From an uncultured Pseudomonadales bacterium (GTDB lineage Bacteria > Pseudomonadota > Gammaproteobacteria > Pseudomonadales > Azotimanducaceae), in the NCBI GenBank assembly GCA_958296295.1, contig OY282460.1, positions 1,488,001 to 1,552,000 on the forward strand: DNA of 64,000 nt, given 5' to 3'. The notes under the pieces were generated by a model, which saw nothing but the letters and a program-made list of their open reading frames with translations, was not told where the DNA came from and searched no databases. A program made the translations under genes and the position numbers. Below, one piece after another: positions 1 to 10,000 of the stretch (positions within the stretch are counted from its first letter, which is position 1; each line of letters opens with the position of its first letter).

Positions 1-187
1 TCTCCGCTTCACGACACCTGTTGCTGGAGTTGCTCGGTGAATACAAACCCTGCTGACCATGTGCATGGCCGAATTCCAGACTAAGCCCGGAGGGGCCATT
101 ACGGTCTTGTGCTAAGTTGAAAGTCGCACTCAACGTGAGGAGGGGCCTTAGTCCGTGTGGAACTCAAATTCAAATAAGAGGCATGAC

Positions 188-3100
188 ATGTGCGGAGTCT
201 CGAAGACGCTTCTTGCAGGATCACTCCTGATCGCGCTGAGCACCCCTTCCGCCAAAGCGCAGACGGAAGGTCTTTTCTCGCCGCCGCCAAAAACGGCGCC
301 AAATACAAGCGAACCATTCGCGTCTCCCGACGAATCACCATCAAGGCTGAACGGCAACGCCAACAAAGCGCCGGAAGCGTCGGCCAGCGTCGACATCTCG
401 GATACAGTGGACCTTGAGGCCGGCGGCCAGACGATCAGGCGGCGCATGGCGCGAATCGACCTTGCGCAACTCGATGAGGCGCGGGGCGCCGTGCAGGCGG
501 AGCGCGGTGCCCGTCTCGACCTCAATCTGTTTGGCGACTCGGTGTTCACCGCCGTCGACCTGCGCGTTGCGGCGACCATCACGGGCTACTCCATTTCCGG
601 GCGACTCGAGGGTGTGCAGTTCGGCACCGCGACGCTTGTTGCGAACGGCGATGTCGTGGCCGGCTCGGTCCGCACGCCCGAAACAACCTTCTCGATTCGG
701 TCCGTCGGCGGCGGGCGAGTGGAGATCCGCGAGGTGGATCCGTCCAAGCTGCCGCCCGGTGGCGAACCGCTGGTGCCGCCGCCATCGGCCCTCCGTTCCG
801 AGCCGGCGACGGAGGCCGCGGCCAACGGGCAGGACGAGAAAGTGATCGACGTGTTGGTCGTCTACACGCCGGCGGCGCGCGAAGAAGCGGGCGGGCGTGC
901 CGAAATCGAGACCATCATCGACCTTTGGGTGGTGGAGACGAACCAGGCCTATGTGGACAGCGGAGTGGACCAAGCAATCCATTTGGTGCATGCGGAAGAG
1001 GTCGACTACACCGAGCAGATTGGCTTGCCGCAGGATTTGTCTGCGCTTAGCGATCAAGACGGGGCGATGGACAACGTATTCGAAATGCGTGACCGGTTCG
1101 GCGCGGATCTGGTGAGCTTGGTGACGGAACCGGGACAGGACTTTTGTGGAATCGCATACCTGCTAACAGGCAATTCGTCACCCGCTACGCATCATCTCAG
1201 CGCCGTGCGCTTATGGTGCGGCGGCGGTCGCACCTTCGCCCACGAACTGGGCCACAACATGGGCCTCGTCCACGATCGGTTCGTCGACGCGAATAATAAG
1301 TTGAAGATATACCCCCACGCGCACGGCTATGTCAACCAAGAAGCCTTCAAGCCCGGGGCTACCGCAAAGGAAAGGTGGCTTACTATCATGGCGTATCCGG
1401 CTCAGTGCGGTCAGCTCTTCAAACCCTGCGCCAGGTTAATGCGTTTCTCCAACCCGAACCAGACCCATCTTGGGGATGCGATGGGCGTACCGGGCGACAC
1501 GGAGACATGGGCGCTCGACGGTCCCGCCGATGCGCGGCGCACGCTCAACAGCACGCGCATGTCGGTCGGCGCCTATCGCCCAAGCGTTCCGATACTCGTG
1601 GCCTCCGCCTCGATAGCCGTTCCGGGCGTGGATCCAAGGCAGTCGTTCACGCTCGACGCCGAGATCCACAACCGCGGGCGCCTCGGTGCCGGGGACGTCG
1701 CGCTCAGCTTCCACCGGTCGCCGGACGCAATCGTCACGCCGGAAGACGAAGAGGTCGCGGCAGCGAATCTGGACGAGGTCGCGCCATTGTCGGAGCGCAT
1801 CGAGTCTGTCGTGCTGACGGCGCCCGCCACGGGCGGCGACTATTGGTATGGCGTCTGCCTCGACAGCGACTACGCCGCCAGACGGTGCTCGGCGCCCGTG
1901 CGTATGGCCGTCGGCCCTTGGGCATCGATCACCGACGCAAGCGCCACGGAGGGGGATGCCATGGAGTTCGCGGTGACTCTTTCGGAACCCAGACCCGACA
2001 CCGATGTCACCGTCCATTGGCGAGTGAGCGGGGACACGGCGGCCGAGTCTGTCGATTTTGTCGGCGGATCTGGGACGTTGATCATTCCCGCGGGGAAGAC
2101 GTCGGGAACGGTGGTTGTGTCGACGATGGACGACGATGTCGCCGAGCCAGAAGACGCGTTCAGAGTTTCGCTCGTCGACACGGCGCCGGCCGCACCACGC
2201 GGCGTGGTGTTAAGCGCTGCCGCATCGGAGGCGGTTGGCAGGATTTTCGACGACGACGGCGCGCTGTCTATTCCGGACGCCAATCTCCGTATGGCTCTTG
2301 CGCACGCCTTGGGCAAGGAGCCAACGCAGTCGATCACCGCTGAAGATCTCGCGGGGCTCGCACAGCTCGATTGGTCATCGGAGGCGCGTGGCAGCTTTCA
2401 ACACGAGATTGCCGATCTGACCGGCCTGGAGTTTGCCGTCGGGCTCCGGTCCTTGGACCTGACCAACAACAATCTGGGCGACTTGTCGCCACTGGCGCAT
2501 CTGCCCGCTCTCACATGGCTTGACTTGGACGCCAATTTCTCGGTGACCGATGTCGGGCCGCTAGCGGTACTGGAAAAACTAAGGTTTCTGCGCGTACGCC
2601 AAGCCGATGTCGTGGACATCTCGGCACTTGCGGGGCTTGTTGATCTTCGTGCCTTGAGTTTGGGATCAAACGAGATTTCCGACATTTCGGCACTTGCGGG
2701 GCTCGTTGATCTTCGTACTTTGGAGCTGGCGAACAACGAGATTTCCGATATCTCGGCCCTCCGGGAGCTCGTGCAGCTTCGGGTGCTAGACCTTAATGAC
2801 AACCCCGTGTCCGATCTTTCGCCGCTCGAACGGGTCACGCGTTTGCAACGGTTGAATGCTCGAAACGCCTCGGTTGCCGACCTGTCGCCGCTCGCGGATT
2901 TGGCTGAACTGGATCAGTTGGACCTCTCGGGTAACGCCATTTCAGACGTTTCGTCTCTCAAGAACACTAGCTTTGCCTCAGGATGCATGGGTGGATTGAA
3001 CTTGAGCCAAAACAATCTCTCCGATATTTCCGGCCTTGCGGACTTCGTTTTCGCGGAGCACTTACAGTTGAACGGCAACGCAATCTCGGACATCGGCCCA

Positions 3101-5452
3101 CTCTCTGATCTTCTTCAGCTCACCCGGTTGGATCTCGCCAACAACAAGATCTCGGACATCGGCCCACTCTCTGATCTTCTTCAGCTCACCCGGTTGGATC
3201 TCGCCAACAACAAGATCTCGGACATCGGCCCACTCGCAAATTTGGAAGGGTTGGAATATCTGAACCTGGGTGGCAACGGGATTTCCGAAGTCCCGTCGTT
3301 GTCCGCTCTCGAGTCCCTACGGACCTTGATACTCGCGGACAATGCCGTGTCGGACATCGACGCGCTTGGCGAAGCGAACGGGTTGGTGGTTCTTGATCTC
3401 ACGGGCAACCGGGTCACCGACATATCCTCTCTGGCGTCGCTCCCGTCCCTGAGCAGCTTGCACCTGCTCGACAATCCGCTAGGCGCCGACTCCGTGAACA
3501 TTCATCTGCCAGAGCTGCGGTCGCGCGGCGTAACCGTGTTTGACATCGCCCTGTGGATTGGCGGCGCCTCGGCAAAGGAAGGGGACGCCGATGCTTTCCG
3601 ATTCCCCGTATATCTGTCGGACCCGTTGGGGGAGACGATTCGTGACGCTGTTGTGTGGGACTTTTGGGGAGAGGACGCGTATCGGGCGACTTACACGGAA
3701 TTGGCGCCGACAGCGAATCGAGCGGATCTATGGAATACCGGATATCAGATGCGGGTGACGATACCCGCGGGCACAGTAGAAGCTGAGGCGACGGCATCAT
3801 CTGGAGGACAGGCGTGGCGGGCGGCTGAAGACAGCATCAACGAAGCCCACGAGACGTTCATAGTGATGTTGAGAGATGTGTCTTTTGGCTCAAGGTCCGC
3901 TATACCGGACGGCGTTGCCTTTCCTGAGTGGATTTCGAGTATCTCGGGAGGCTGTTGCGGAGTGAGCATCACTCGCAATGCTTCCCAAGCCATGGGCCTA
4001 GTGGTCGACCCCAGCGGCCCGTCGCACGACATGCTGCTCTTTTCACCCGCCGGCGACGGGCGGCGCCAGGGTTTCGTGAGGGTCGTCAACCGCGCCGGTC
4101 GCACCGCGGCGCATGTGGAAGCGTTCGAGGAAGCCGGCGGAGACCGTGGCGCGGTTACGCTGACGCTTCGGTCCGGGGCGACGGTTCACTTCAACTCCGA
4201 AGACCTCTTGGACGGCAACCGCGACAAGGGCGTCCACGGCGGCGTCGGCGAGGGCGACGGCGGCGACTGGCGACTGAAGCTCTGGGCGAACGACGTCGAC
4301 GTGCTCGCCTACAGTCGTACGCCGGACGGCTTCCTCTCCTCCCTTCACGACACCGTGCCGCGCACTGCCGACGGCAGCCACCAGGTGCCCATCTTCAACC
4401 CCGGCAGCAACCCGAACCAAGTCAGCCTGCTGCGTCTCGCGAACCCCGGCGCACATTCGGCGGCCGTGACGGTCACCGGAGTTGACGACACCGGCGCGTC
4501 GCCTGGGAGCCCTGTCACGCTGACTCTCAGCTCCGGCGAAACGCGGACTATCACTGCGGAGGAACTGGAACGTGGCACTAGTCTGGACGGCTCCTTGGGG
4601 GACGGCAAGGGCAAGTGGCGCGTTGCGGTTGCCTCGGACCGACCCATCCTCTTGGCGAGCCTGCTTGAGAGCGCGACGGGGCACCTCACGAATCTGTCTA
4701 CGGTGCCGGACAACAAGCGGCCCGGGGAAGGGACGGAGACGATCCACGACGTACCCCTGTTCCTGTCGGCGGCCGATCGCTACGGTCGGGAAGGATTCGT
4801 GCGTGTTGTCAACCATGGAAGGGAAGACGCGACGCTGCGCGTGAAGGCTTACGACGAGACGACATGGGATTACGACGCCTTGGCGCTTGAGGTGCGCGCG
4901 GGGGGAGCGGCACATTTCAATTCGGACGACCTCGAACAGGGCAACGTCAGCAAAGGCCTTTCCGGCCGAGTTGGCGCCGGCGAAGGCGACTGGCGGTTGG
5001 AGATATCGGGAGAGGCGGACGTCGATGTGTTGGCCTATGTGCGCACAGCTGACGGCTTCCTCTCAAGCGTCCACGATGTCGTGCGCAGGACGAACGATCG
5101 TTACGAGGTGCCGATCTTCAACCCAGGCAGCAACCATCGGCAGGTGAGCTTGCTGCGGTTGGTCAACCCTCACGCGGAGGACGCGCCGGTTTCGGTGCTG
5201 GGCATCGACGACTTGGGCGTCCCGCGCGGCCAGGTGGCACTAACGGTGCCGGCTGGCAGCGTGCGCACGTTCACGGCGCAAGAGCTCGAGAAGGGTGACG
5301 ACGGATTCTCGGGTATCCTCGGCGACGGCGTTGGAAAATGGCGATTGGTTGTCTCGTCGGAGCGTCCCCTGCAGGTGCTGAGTCTGCTTGAGAGCCAGAG
5401 CCCCACCAGGCATCTCACTAACCTATCCACGACGCCTCCGACTCTTAAGTGA
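188..5452 (+). CDS. Giant secreted mosaic protein: M12-type zinc metalloprotease, Calx-beta, leucine-rich repeats, duplicated C-terminal module
   Basis: The product is 1754 aa. I start it at ATG 188 rather than the in-frame GTG at 155, because AAGAGG lies 6 bases upstream and translation then opens directly with a signal peptide (MCGVSKTLLAGSLLIALSTP, then AKAQ). A reprolysin-like protease domain carries HELGHNMGLVHD, with zinc-binding His352, His356 and His362 and catalytic Glu353. A Calx-beta-type domain follows at about residues 578-670 (ATEGDAMEFAVTLSEP). About 18 leucine-rich repeats with the LANNxISDIxxL pattern, of the secreted InlA/SDS22-like type, cover roughly 695-1115, and a second Calx-beta-like stretch lies near 1120-1270. 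Two copies of a roughly 210-residue module (GFVRVVN, HFNSxDL, FNPGSN, SLLRLxNP, HLTNLST) fill the C-terminus. Secretion and proteolysis are inferred from the signal peptide and active site; the substrate is unknown. No operon partner is visible. Confidence 0.85.
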   Translation: MCGVSKTLLAGSLLIALSTPSAKAQTEGLFSPPPKTAPNTSEPFASPDESPSRLNGNANKAPEASASVDISDTVDLEAGGQTIRRRMARIDLAQLDEARGAVQAERGARLDLNLFGDSVFTAVDLRVAATITGYSISGRLEGVQFGTATLVANGDVVAGSVRTPETTFSIRSVGGGRVEIREVDPSKLPPGGEPLVPPPSALRSEPATEAAANGQDEKVIDVLVVYTPAAREEAGGRAEIETIIDLWVVETNQAYVDSGVDQAIHLVHAEEVDYTEQIGLPQDLSALSDQDGAMDNVFEMRDRFGADLVSLVTEPGQDFCGIAYLLTGNSSPATHHLSAVRLWCGGGRTFAHELGHNMGLVHDRFVDANNKLKIYPHAHGYVNQEAFKPGATAKERWLTIMAYPAQCGQLFKPCARLMRFSNPNQTHLGDAMGVPGDTETWALDGPADARRTLNSTRMSVGAYRPSVPILVASASIAVPGVDPRQSFTLDAEIHNRGRLGAGDVALSFHRSPDAIVTPEDEEVAAANLDEVAPLSERIESVVLTAPATGGDYWYGVCLDSDYAARRCSAPVRMAVGPWASITDASATEGDAMEFAVTLSEPRPDTDVTVHWRVSGDTAAESVDFVGGSGTLIIPAGKTSGTVVVSTMDDDVAEPEDAFRVSLVDTAPAAPRGVVLSAAASEAVGRIFDDDGALSIPDANLRMALAHALGKEPTQSITAEDLAGLAQLDWSSEARGSFQHEIADLTGLEFAVGLRSLDLTNNNLGDLSPLAHLPALTWLDLDANFSVTDVGPLAVLEKLRFLRVRQADVVDISALAGLVDLRALSLGSNEISDISALAGLVDLRTLELANNEISDISALRELVQLRVLDLNDNPVSDLSPLERVTRLQRLNARNASVADLSPLADLAELDQLDLSGNAISDVSSLKNTSFASGCMGGLNLSQNNLSDISGLADFVFAEHLQLNGNAISDIGPLSDLLQLTRLDLANNKISDIGPLSDLLQLTRLDLANNKISDIGPLANLEGLEYLNLGGNGISEVPSLSALESLRTLILADNAVSDIDALGEANGLVVLDLTGNRVTDISSLASLPSLSSLHLLDNPLGADSVNIHLPELRSRGVTVFDIALWIGGASAKEGDADAFRFPVYLSDPLGETIRDAVVWDFWGEDAYRATYTELAPTANRADLWNTGYQMRVTIPAGTVEAEATASSGGQAWRAAEDSINEAHETFIVMLRDVSFGSRSAIPDGVAFPEWISSISGGCCGVSITRNASQAMGLVVDPSGPSHDMLLFSPAGDGRRQGFVRVVNRAGRTAAHVEAFEEAGGDRGAVTLTLRSGATVHFNSEDLLDGNRDKGVHGGVGEGDGGDWRLKLWANDVDVLAYSRTPDGFLSSLHDTVPRTADGSHQVPIFNPGSNPNQVSLLRLANPGAHSAAVTVTGVDDTGASPGSPVTLTLSSGETRTITAEELERGTSLDGSLGDGKGKWRVAVASDRPILLASLLESATGHLTNLSTVPDNKRPGEGTETIHDVPLFLSAADRYGREGFVRVVNHGREDATLRVKAYDETTWDYDALALEVRAGGAAHFNSDDLEQGNVSKGLSGRVGAGEGDWRLEISGEADVDVLAYVRTADGFLSSVHDVVRRTNDRYEVPIFNPGSNHRQVSLLRLVNPHAEDAPVSVLGIDDLGVPRGQVALTVPAGSVRTFTAQELEKGDDGFSGILGDGVGKWRLVVSSERPLQVLSLLESQSPTRHLTNLSTTPPTLK
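3083..3214 (+). repeat. Perfect 66-bp tandem duplication inside the LRR region
   Basis: Positions 3083-3148 and 3149-3214 are identical, and a third partial copy continues for about 21 bases from 3215. Each unit encodes exactly one 22-residue leucine-rich repeat, beginning ISDIGPLSDLLQL. Zero synonymous divergence means a very recent, in-frame duplication of one repeat, whereas neighbouring LRRs have drifted. Confidence 0.95.
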
Positions 5453-5779
5453 AGCGCAGTTGGGTACGGCAAGGTGCGCTGCCGCGGGCTACACAAGAAC
5501 GCGCAGCGGACGCGCTTCCGCTCGGCTTCGCGAATCTGCCGATCGCCGAGCGGAGCTTGACGGCGTGAGCGCGGCGCCCGAGCGCCCGAACGGCGGACGA
5601 AGCGGCGAAACGGGCGCGGGGAACCGCTGCGCCGGTGCCTGAACGCCTCGCGAACGAGAAAAGACTCCGAATAACGCCATGCCGAGGCGAGCGACCGAAC
5701 AAGCTGCTTGCTCAGACCTTCCCTAGCCTAGCGGCCGGTCGCTACGGAGCGCGTTCGTCGAATCGCCCTGGAAGGCGCT
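5453..5779. other. Gene-free gap between convergent genes
   Basis: I find no supportable gene in these 327 bases between the end of the giant protein and the end of the ABC exporter half. The only structure I see is a 9-bp perfect inverted repeat (CCGCTCGGC at 5518-5526, complement at 5545-5553). The missing ATPase domain of the neighbouring ABC protein might once have lain here, but I could not recognise Walker or signature motifs in any frame. Confidence 0.5.
5518..5553. terminator. Possible hairpin after the giant protein gene
   Basis: CCGCTCGGC (5518-5526) can pair with GCCGAGCGG (5545-5553) around an 18-base loop, 66 bases past the stop of the plus-strand gene. There is no T-tract, so intrinsic termination is only a possibility. 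Confidence 0.25.
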
Positions 5780-7048
5780 TCAATTGAACGGCATGATGCC
5801 GGACTCGCGGTAGGAGACGAAGGGCTCCGCGCGAGCCTGGGCGCCGCCAGCTGGATTGGCGGCCCCGTATTGTGGGACATTCGTGCCCGTCTTGGCGAAC
5901 CTGGCCGCCATCGACGCGCGCCGATTGCCGCGGCCCGAACGCAAGGCTGCGGGCGCCAAAGATCCTTCCAACTTCGTCGCGTCCAAATCCAGGAAGTCGA
6001 AGAAGCGAGCCGCGAACAAGGAGTCTCGATAGACGCCGGCGGCGTCCTGAACAACCGATTTCAGCATTGCTTGGCCCTGCTGCGCGGCCTGCAGCACCAA
6101 GGTCACATCTCCGATACTGATTCGCCGGAGAGCCCCCTGATACACGGCGTATCCCCAGATCGACGCGACGCCCGCCAACGAAAGCACGTCAAGACCACCG
6201 TGGAATCTCAAGAATTTCAACAGCATCTTCCGCAGGGCCACTAGCTGCGTTTCCATCAAGCGCGTGAATCGATTGACAAACAGATCTTTGAGCCGAAAGA
6301 CGCGCACCTCCTTCGCGCTGTCGCGAGACGTGAGCAACCGCGCCATGTATTCGGCCGCCCGACGGCTTCGCACAAATTGGATCTGCAAATCGAACTGCCG
6401 TTTGGCGAAGGTCCCTTCCACGAGGATGCGGGGAAGCGCGGTGGCGAAAAGCACCGCTATTGCCAGTGGGTGCAATACGAAGAGCAACCCGGTCATCGCA
6501 ACCAAACCCACGACGCTCTGCAATAGCGAGATGGACGCTTGGGCGATGTACTGGATGCGATCGCATTGGCTGCTGGCCTGATGGAGTCGGTCGTAGAACG
6601 GCGGTGACTCGAAGTGCGCCACATCAAGCGTGGCCGCCTTTTCGAGGACACGTCGCTCCGCGGCGTAGGCCACTTGTTCACCGAGCAGGGTCTCCACGGT
6701 TTGAGATGAAGCGCGACAGATAGCTTGCAGGAGCCACACGCCAACGACCACGGCGACTGGCAGGACGATGACGGCCCAGTCGCTTTCCCCGGCGACGAAT
6801 CCCACGATCGCATCGACGATCACCTTCGTCATCCAAACCGCGGCGGCCGGCGCCAGGGCCGACACCAGCACCAACAACATCATTAGCAGGAACGTCTTCG
6901 GCGCCACACCCCAAACGAAGCCGAAAACCCGTCGCACGATCCCCGCGAGTGCCAATAGCTGGTGTCGAATACCCCAGTCTTCGGGCAGGGAATGGTCGAT
7001 CACGTTCGCCGCTCGCGCTTTGGCATGGCTTGAACCCCCAAGATCCAA
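5780..7048 (-). CDS. ABC exporter membrane half without ATPase domain (truncated)
   Basis: The 422-aa product has the six-helix exporter fold of ABC type I transporters: hydrophobic segments near residues 45-75, 90-112, 170-215 and 285-315, and the coupling region TLDVAHFESPPFYDRLHQA. Full half-transporters continue into a nucleotide-binding domain with Walker A, LSGGQ and Walker B motifs. Here the protein stops just where that domain should begin (EPFVSYRESGIMPFN, then stop), about 70 residues after FFDFLDLD. The gene is therefore a remnant, or works with an ATPase encoded elsewhere. The listed start is TTG; GTG at 7003 is an alternative. It lies 38 bases after the RND pump gene on the same strand and may be co-transcribed with it. 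Confidence 0.7.
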   Translation of the reverse strand: MDLGGSSHAKARAANVIDHSLPEDWGIRHQLLALAGIVRRVFGFVWGVAPKTFLLMMLLVLVSALAPAAAVWMTKVIVDAIVGFVAGESDWAVIVLPVAVVVGVWLLQAICRASSQTVETLLGEQVAYAAERRVLEKAATLDVAHFESPPFYDRLHQASSQCDRIQYIAQASISLLQSVVGLVAMTGLLFVLHPLAIAVLFATALPRILVEGTFAKRQFDLQIQFVRSRRAAEYMARLLTSRDSAKEVRVFRLKDLFVNRFTRLMETQLVALRKMLLKFLRFHGGLDVLSLAGVASIWGYAVYQGALRRISIGDVTLVLQAAQQGQAMLKSVVQDAAGVYRDSLFAARFFDFLDLDATKLEGSLAPAALRSGRGNRRASMAARFAKTGTNVPQYGAANPAGGAQARAEPFVSYRESGIMPFN

Positions 7049-7086
7049 GTGAAGCTCTCGATCGGGCCCCTTGCGGCATTTGTGCC

Positions 7087-10000
7087 CTATTCGAGTTTCG
7101 ACGACTCGCGATCTCGGTATCCACTCTCCGCGTCCCGAATCTCCGCGTCCCGAACATTGAAGACAATCGCGTAAAGCGTCGGCAGCACCACCAGCGTCAA
7201 CAGCGTGGCGAAACCGAGGCCGAAAACCAGCACCACCGCCATGGAGCGGAAGAAGGCATCGGTAAAGAGCGGCGCCACGCCAAGCACGGTCGTCAGCGTG
7301 CCCATGGCCACCGGGCGCAGGCGACTCGCGGCGGCATCGACGATGGCGTCGCCGCGCGGCTTGCCGGCCGCTATCTCGAAATCCATCTGATCAACGACGA
7401 CGATGGCGTTCTTGATGAGCAAACCGGAAAGCGACAACACGCCGAGTATGGCCATGAACTCCAGCGCCGTGTCGGTGGCCAGCAGCCCGAACACGACGCC
7501 GATCAGCGCCAGCGGCACGACCAGCCAGATGACCAGTGGCTGGCGCAACGCGTTGAAGAGAAGGATCACCACCAGCACCATCGCCAACAACCCCATCGGC
7601 AGGGCGCTCGCCAAGCTGGAGTTCGCCTCGGCGCTGTCGCCGGCCTCGCCGCGCCACTTCAGCCGGTAGCCGGAAGGCAACTCGATCGCCTCCACCAGCG
7701 GCCGCAAACGCGTTAGCAATTCGGATGCCAACTCGCCCGGCAAGGGATCGCACTGCGCGTTGATGGTCCAAACCCGATTCGTCCTTTTCATACGGCCATT
7801 GCGCCAAACGGTATCAATGCCGCTTACGGTCTCGATGAGCGGTGTGACGCCGTCGGAGGCGCGGTTCGCAATCTGGATCCCCGCCATGCCGGAGACGTCC
7901 TCCCGCTCGCCAAGCGGAGCGCGCGCGATGATAGGGATCAGCTTGTCGCCTTCCCTGAAGACGCCCACGTTGCGGCCAGAAAAGTTGGTGCGCAACGCTC
8001 GCGCCAGATCCTCGCGGGAAACGCCCAAACCCCGGCCTCGCGCCGCGGCATAGCGCGGTTCAATCACCGGGACTGTCTCTCGCCAGTCGTCTTTGATGGA
8101 GATAGCCCCGCCGTCCGCGGCCATGATCGCCTTGGCTTGGTTGGCGAGCTTGCGCAGCACCCTGGGATCCGGCCCGGCGAACTCGGCTTCGATCTTCGAA
8201 CCGCCGCCAGGGCCAAGCTGAAACTGCCACGCCTTCGCCTGGGCATCCGGGTAGTCTGCATCGATCATCGTTTGAATACGCGGCAGCAGGTCGGCAATAC
8301 GCCGATAGTCTTCCACTTTCACCAGCAATTGCCCGTAGGCCGAATTGCCCGATTGCGGGCCGTAGACCAGCATGTAGCGCAGCCCGCCGGCACCGATCAA
8401 AGTCTGCACCGCGGTCACGCCGTCCAGCGCCATCACGCGGCCTTCCAACGAGATCATGTCGTCTCGGGTACGAGCGATGTCCGTGCCTTCCGGCAGCCAA
8501 TAGTCGACGACGATCTGCGCTGTGGTGGATGCTGGGAAAAACCCGCTCTTGACGTATGCAAAGCCAACCAGCGAAGTGGTCAAGAGGCCCACTGCGCTCG
8601 CGACCACGAGCCAACGCATCGCCAACGCCCTGCGCAAGAACGCTTTGTAGCGTCGTACCAACGTGCCTTCGACATCGCGCGACTGCTTGCTGCCGCCCTC
8701 GGCGAACAGCAGATCCGCGAGCAGGGGTGCCAGCGTGATGGCGAACAGCCAGCTGAACAGCAGCGAGATCAATATCACCCAGAACAGGTGGCCGGTGTAT
8801 TCCGCCGTGCTGCCGTCGGCCAAGCCAATCGGTGCGAAGGCGATGATGCCCACAAGCGTTCCGCCCAGCAGGGGCCACTTCGTACGGGCGACGATTTCCT
8901 TGGCGACGTCGAGTTTCTTCCTGCCCTGTTGAGTGCCCACCAGGATGCCTTCCGTGACCACGATGGCGTTGTCCACCAACATGCCAAGGGCAATGATGAG
9001 CGCACCGAGCGAGATCCGATGCATCGGGATGTCTACGACGTGCATCGTCGTCAAGGTCGCGCAGATGGTCGCCAGCAGCACCGTACCGATCACCAACGCC
9101 GAGCGTAGCCCCATGAACAACATCAACGTCACGAGCACGATCGCCAAAGCCGCGACGACGTTGAGGACGAAGTTCCACACCGCTTCGTCCACCACTTTGC
9201 CTTGGTGGTAGAACTCGTGAACATCCATGCCGAGCGGTCTTTCGCTCAAGGTCGCCGCCAGTTTGGCGTCTATGGCGGCACCCATTTTCACGACGTTCGC
9301 ACCGGTGACGTTGGCGACCCCCAGTGCCAGCGCCGGTTGCCCCCCATAGCGGATGGTCAAGCGTGGCGACTCGACGTATTCGCGGCGCACGGTGGCGATG
9401 TCGCCGAGTCGCTCCAAGGTTCCGCCCGCCGGCGAGACGATCACGTTCTCGATGGCCGCCACCGAGTCGATGTTGACGGTGGGCAAAATGGCCAGCCGGC
9501 GGTCGCCCACGCGCAAGTCGCCGGCGGACACCACCGCGTTTTGCTGCGCGAGATCGTCGTAAACGCGATCCACCGACACGCCCAGCGCCGCGGCGCGGTC
9601 GCGGGAGATTTCCACAACGATGTTCTCGGCGCGCTCGCCGAGAATGGCAACCTTGCCCACGTCCGCAACGCTCAGCAGCTCCTTGCGCAGCGTCTTCGCG
9701 TAGTCGTGCAGTTCGCGCAACGAGAAACCTTCCCCGGTGACGAGGTAGTAGACGCCGTAGACGTCCCCGAACGCGTCGTTGACTACCGGTGCAAGGACAC
9801 TTGGCGGCAAGGAGTCGCGGACGTCGCGCACCCGGCGCCGGAGCTTGGTCCACACCAACTCCAATTCCGACTGGCTGCGCGAGAAGCCGTATTTGACATC
9901 CACGTTGATGGTGGAGAGGCCGATGGCGGAGGTGGATGTGATCTTCTCCACTTCCTGCAACTCCTGAATGGCCGTCTCCAGCGTTTCGGTGACTTCGTTG

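Noticed and set aside
155..187. Earlier GTG start for the giant mosaic protein
   Set aside because: It has no ribosome binding site and would place eleven polar, Asn-rich residues before the signal peptide; ATG 188 has AAGAGG at the right distance.
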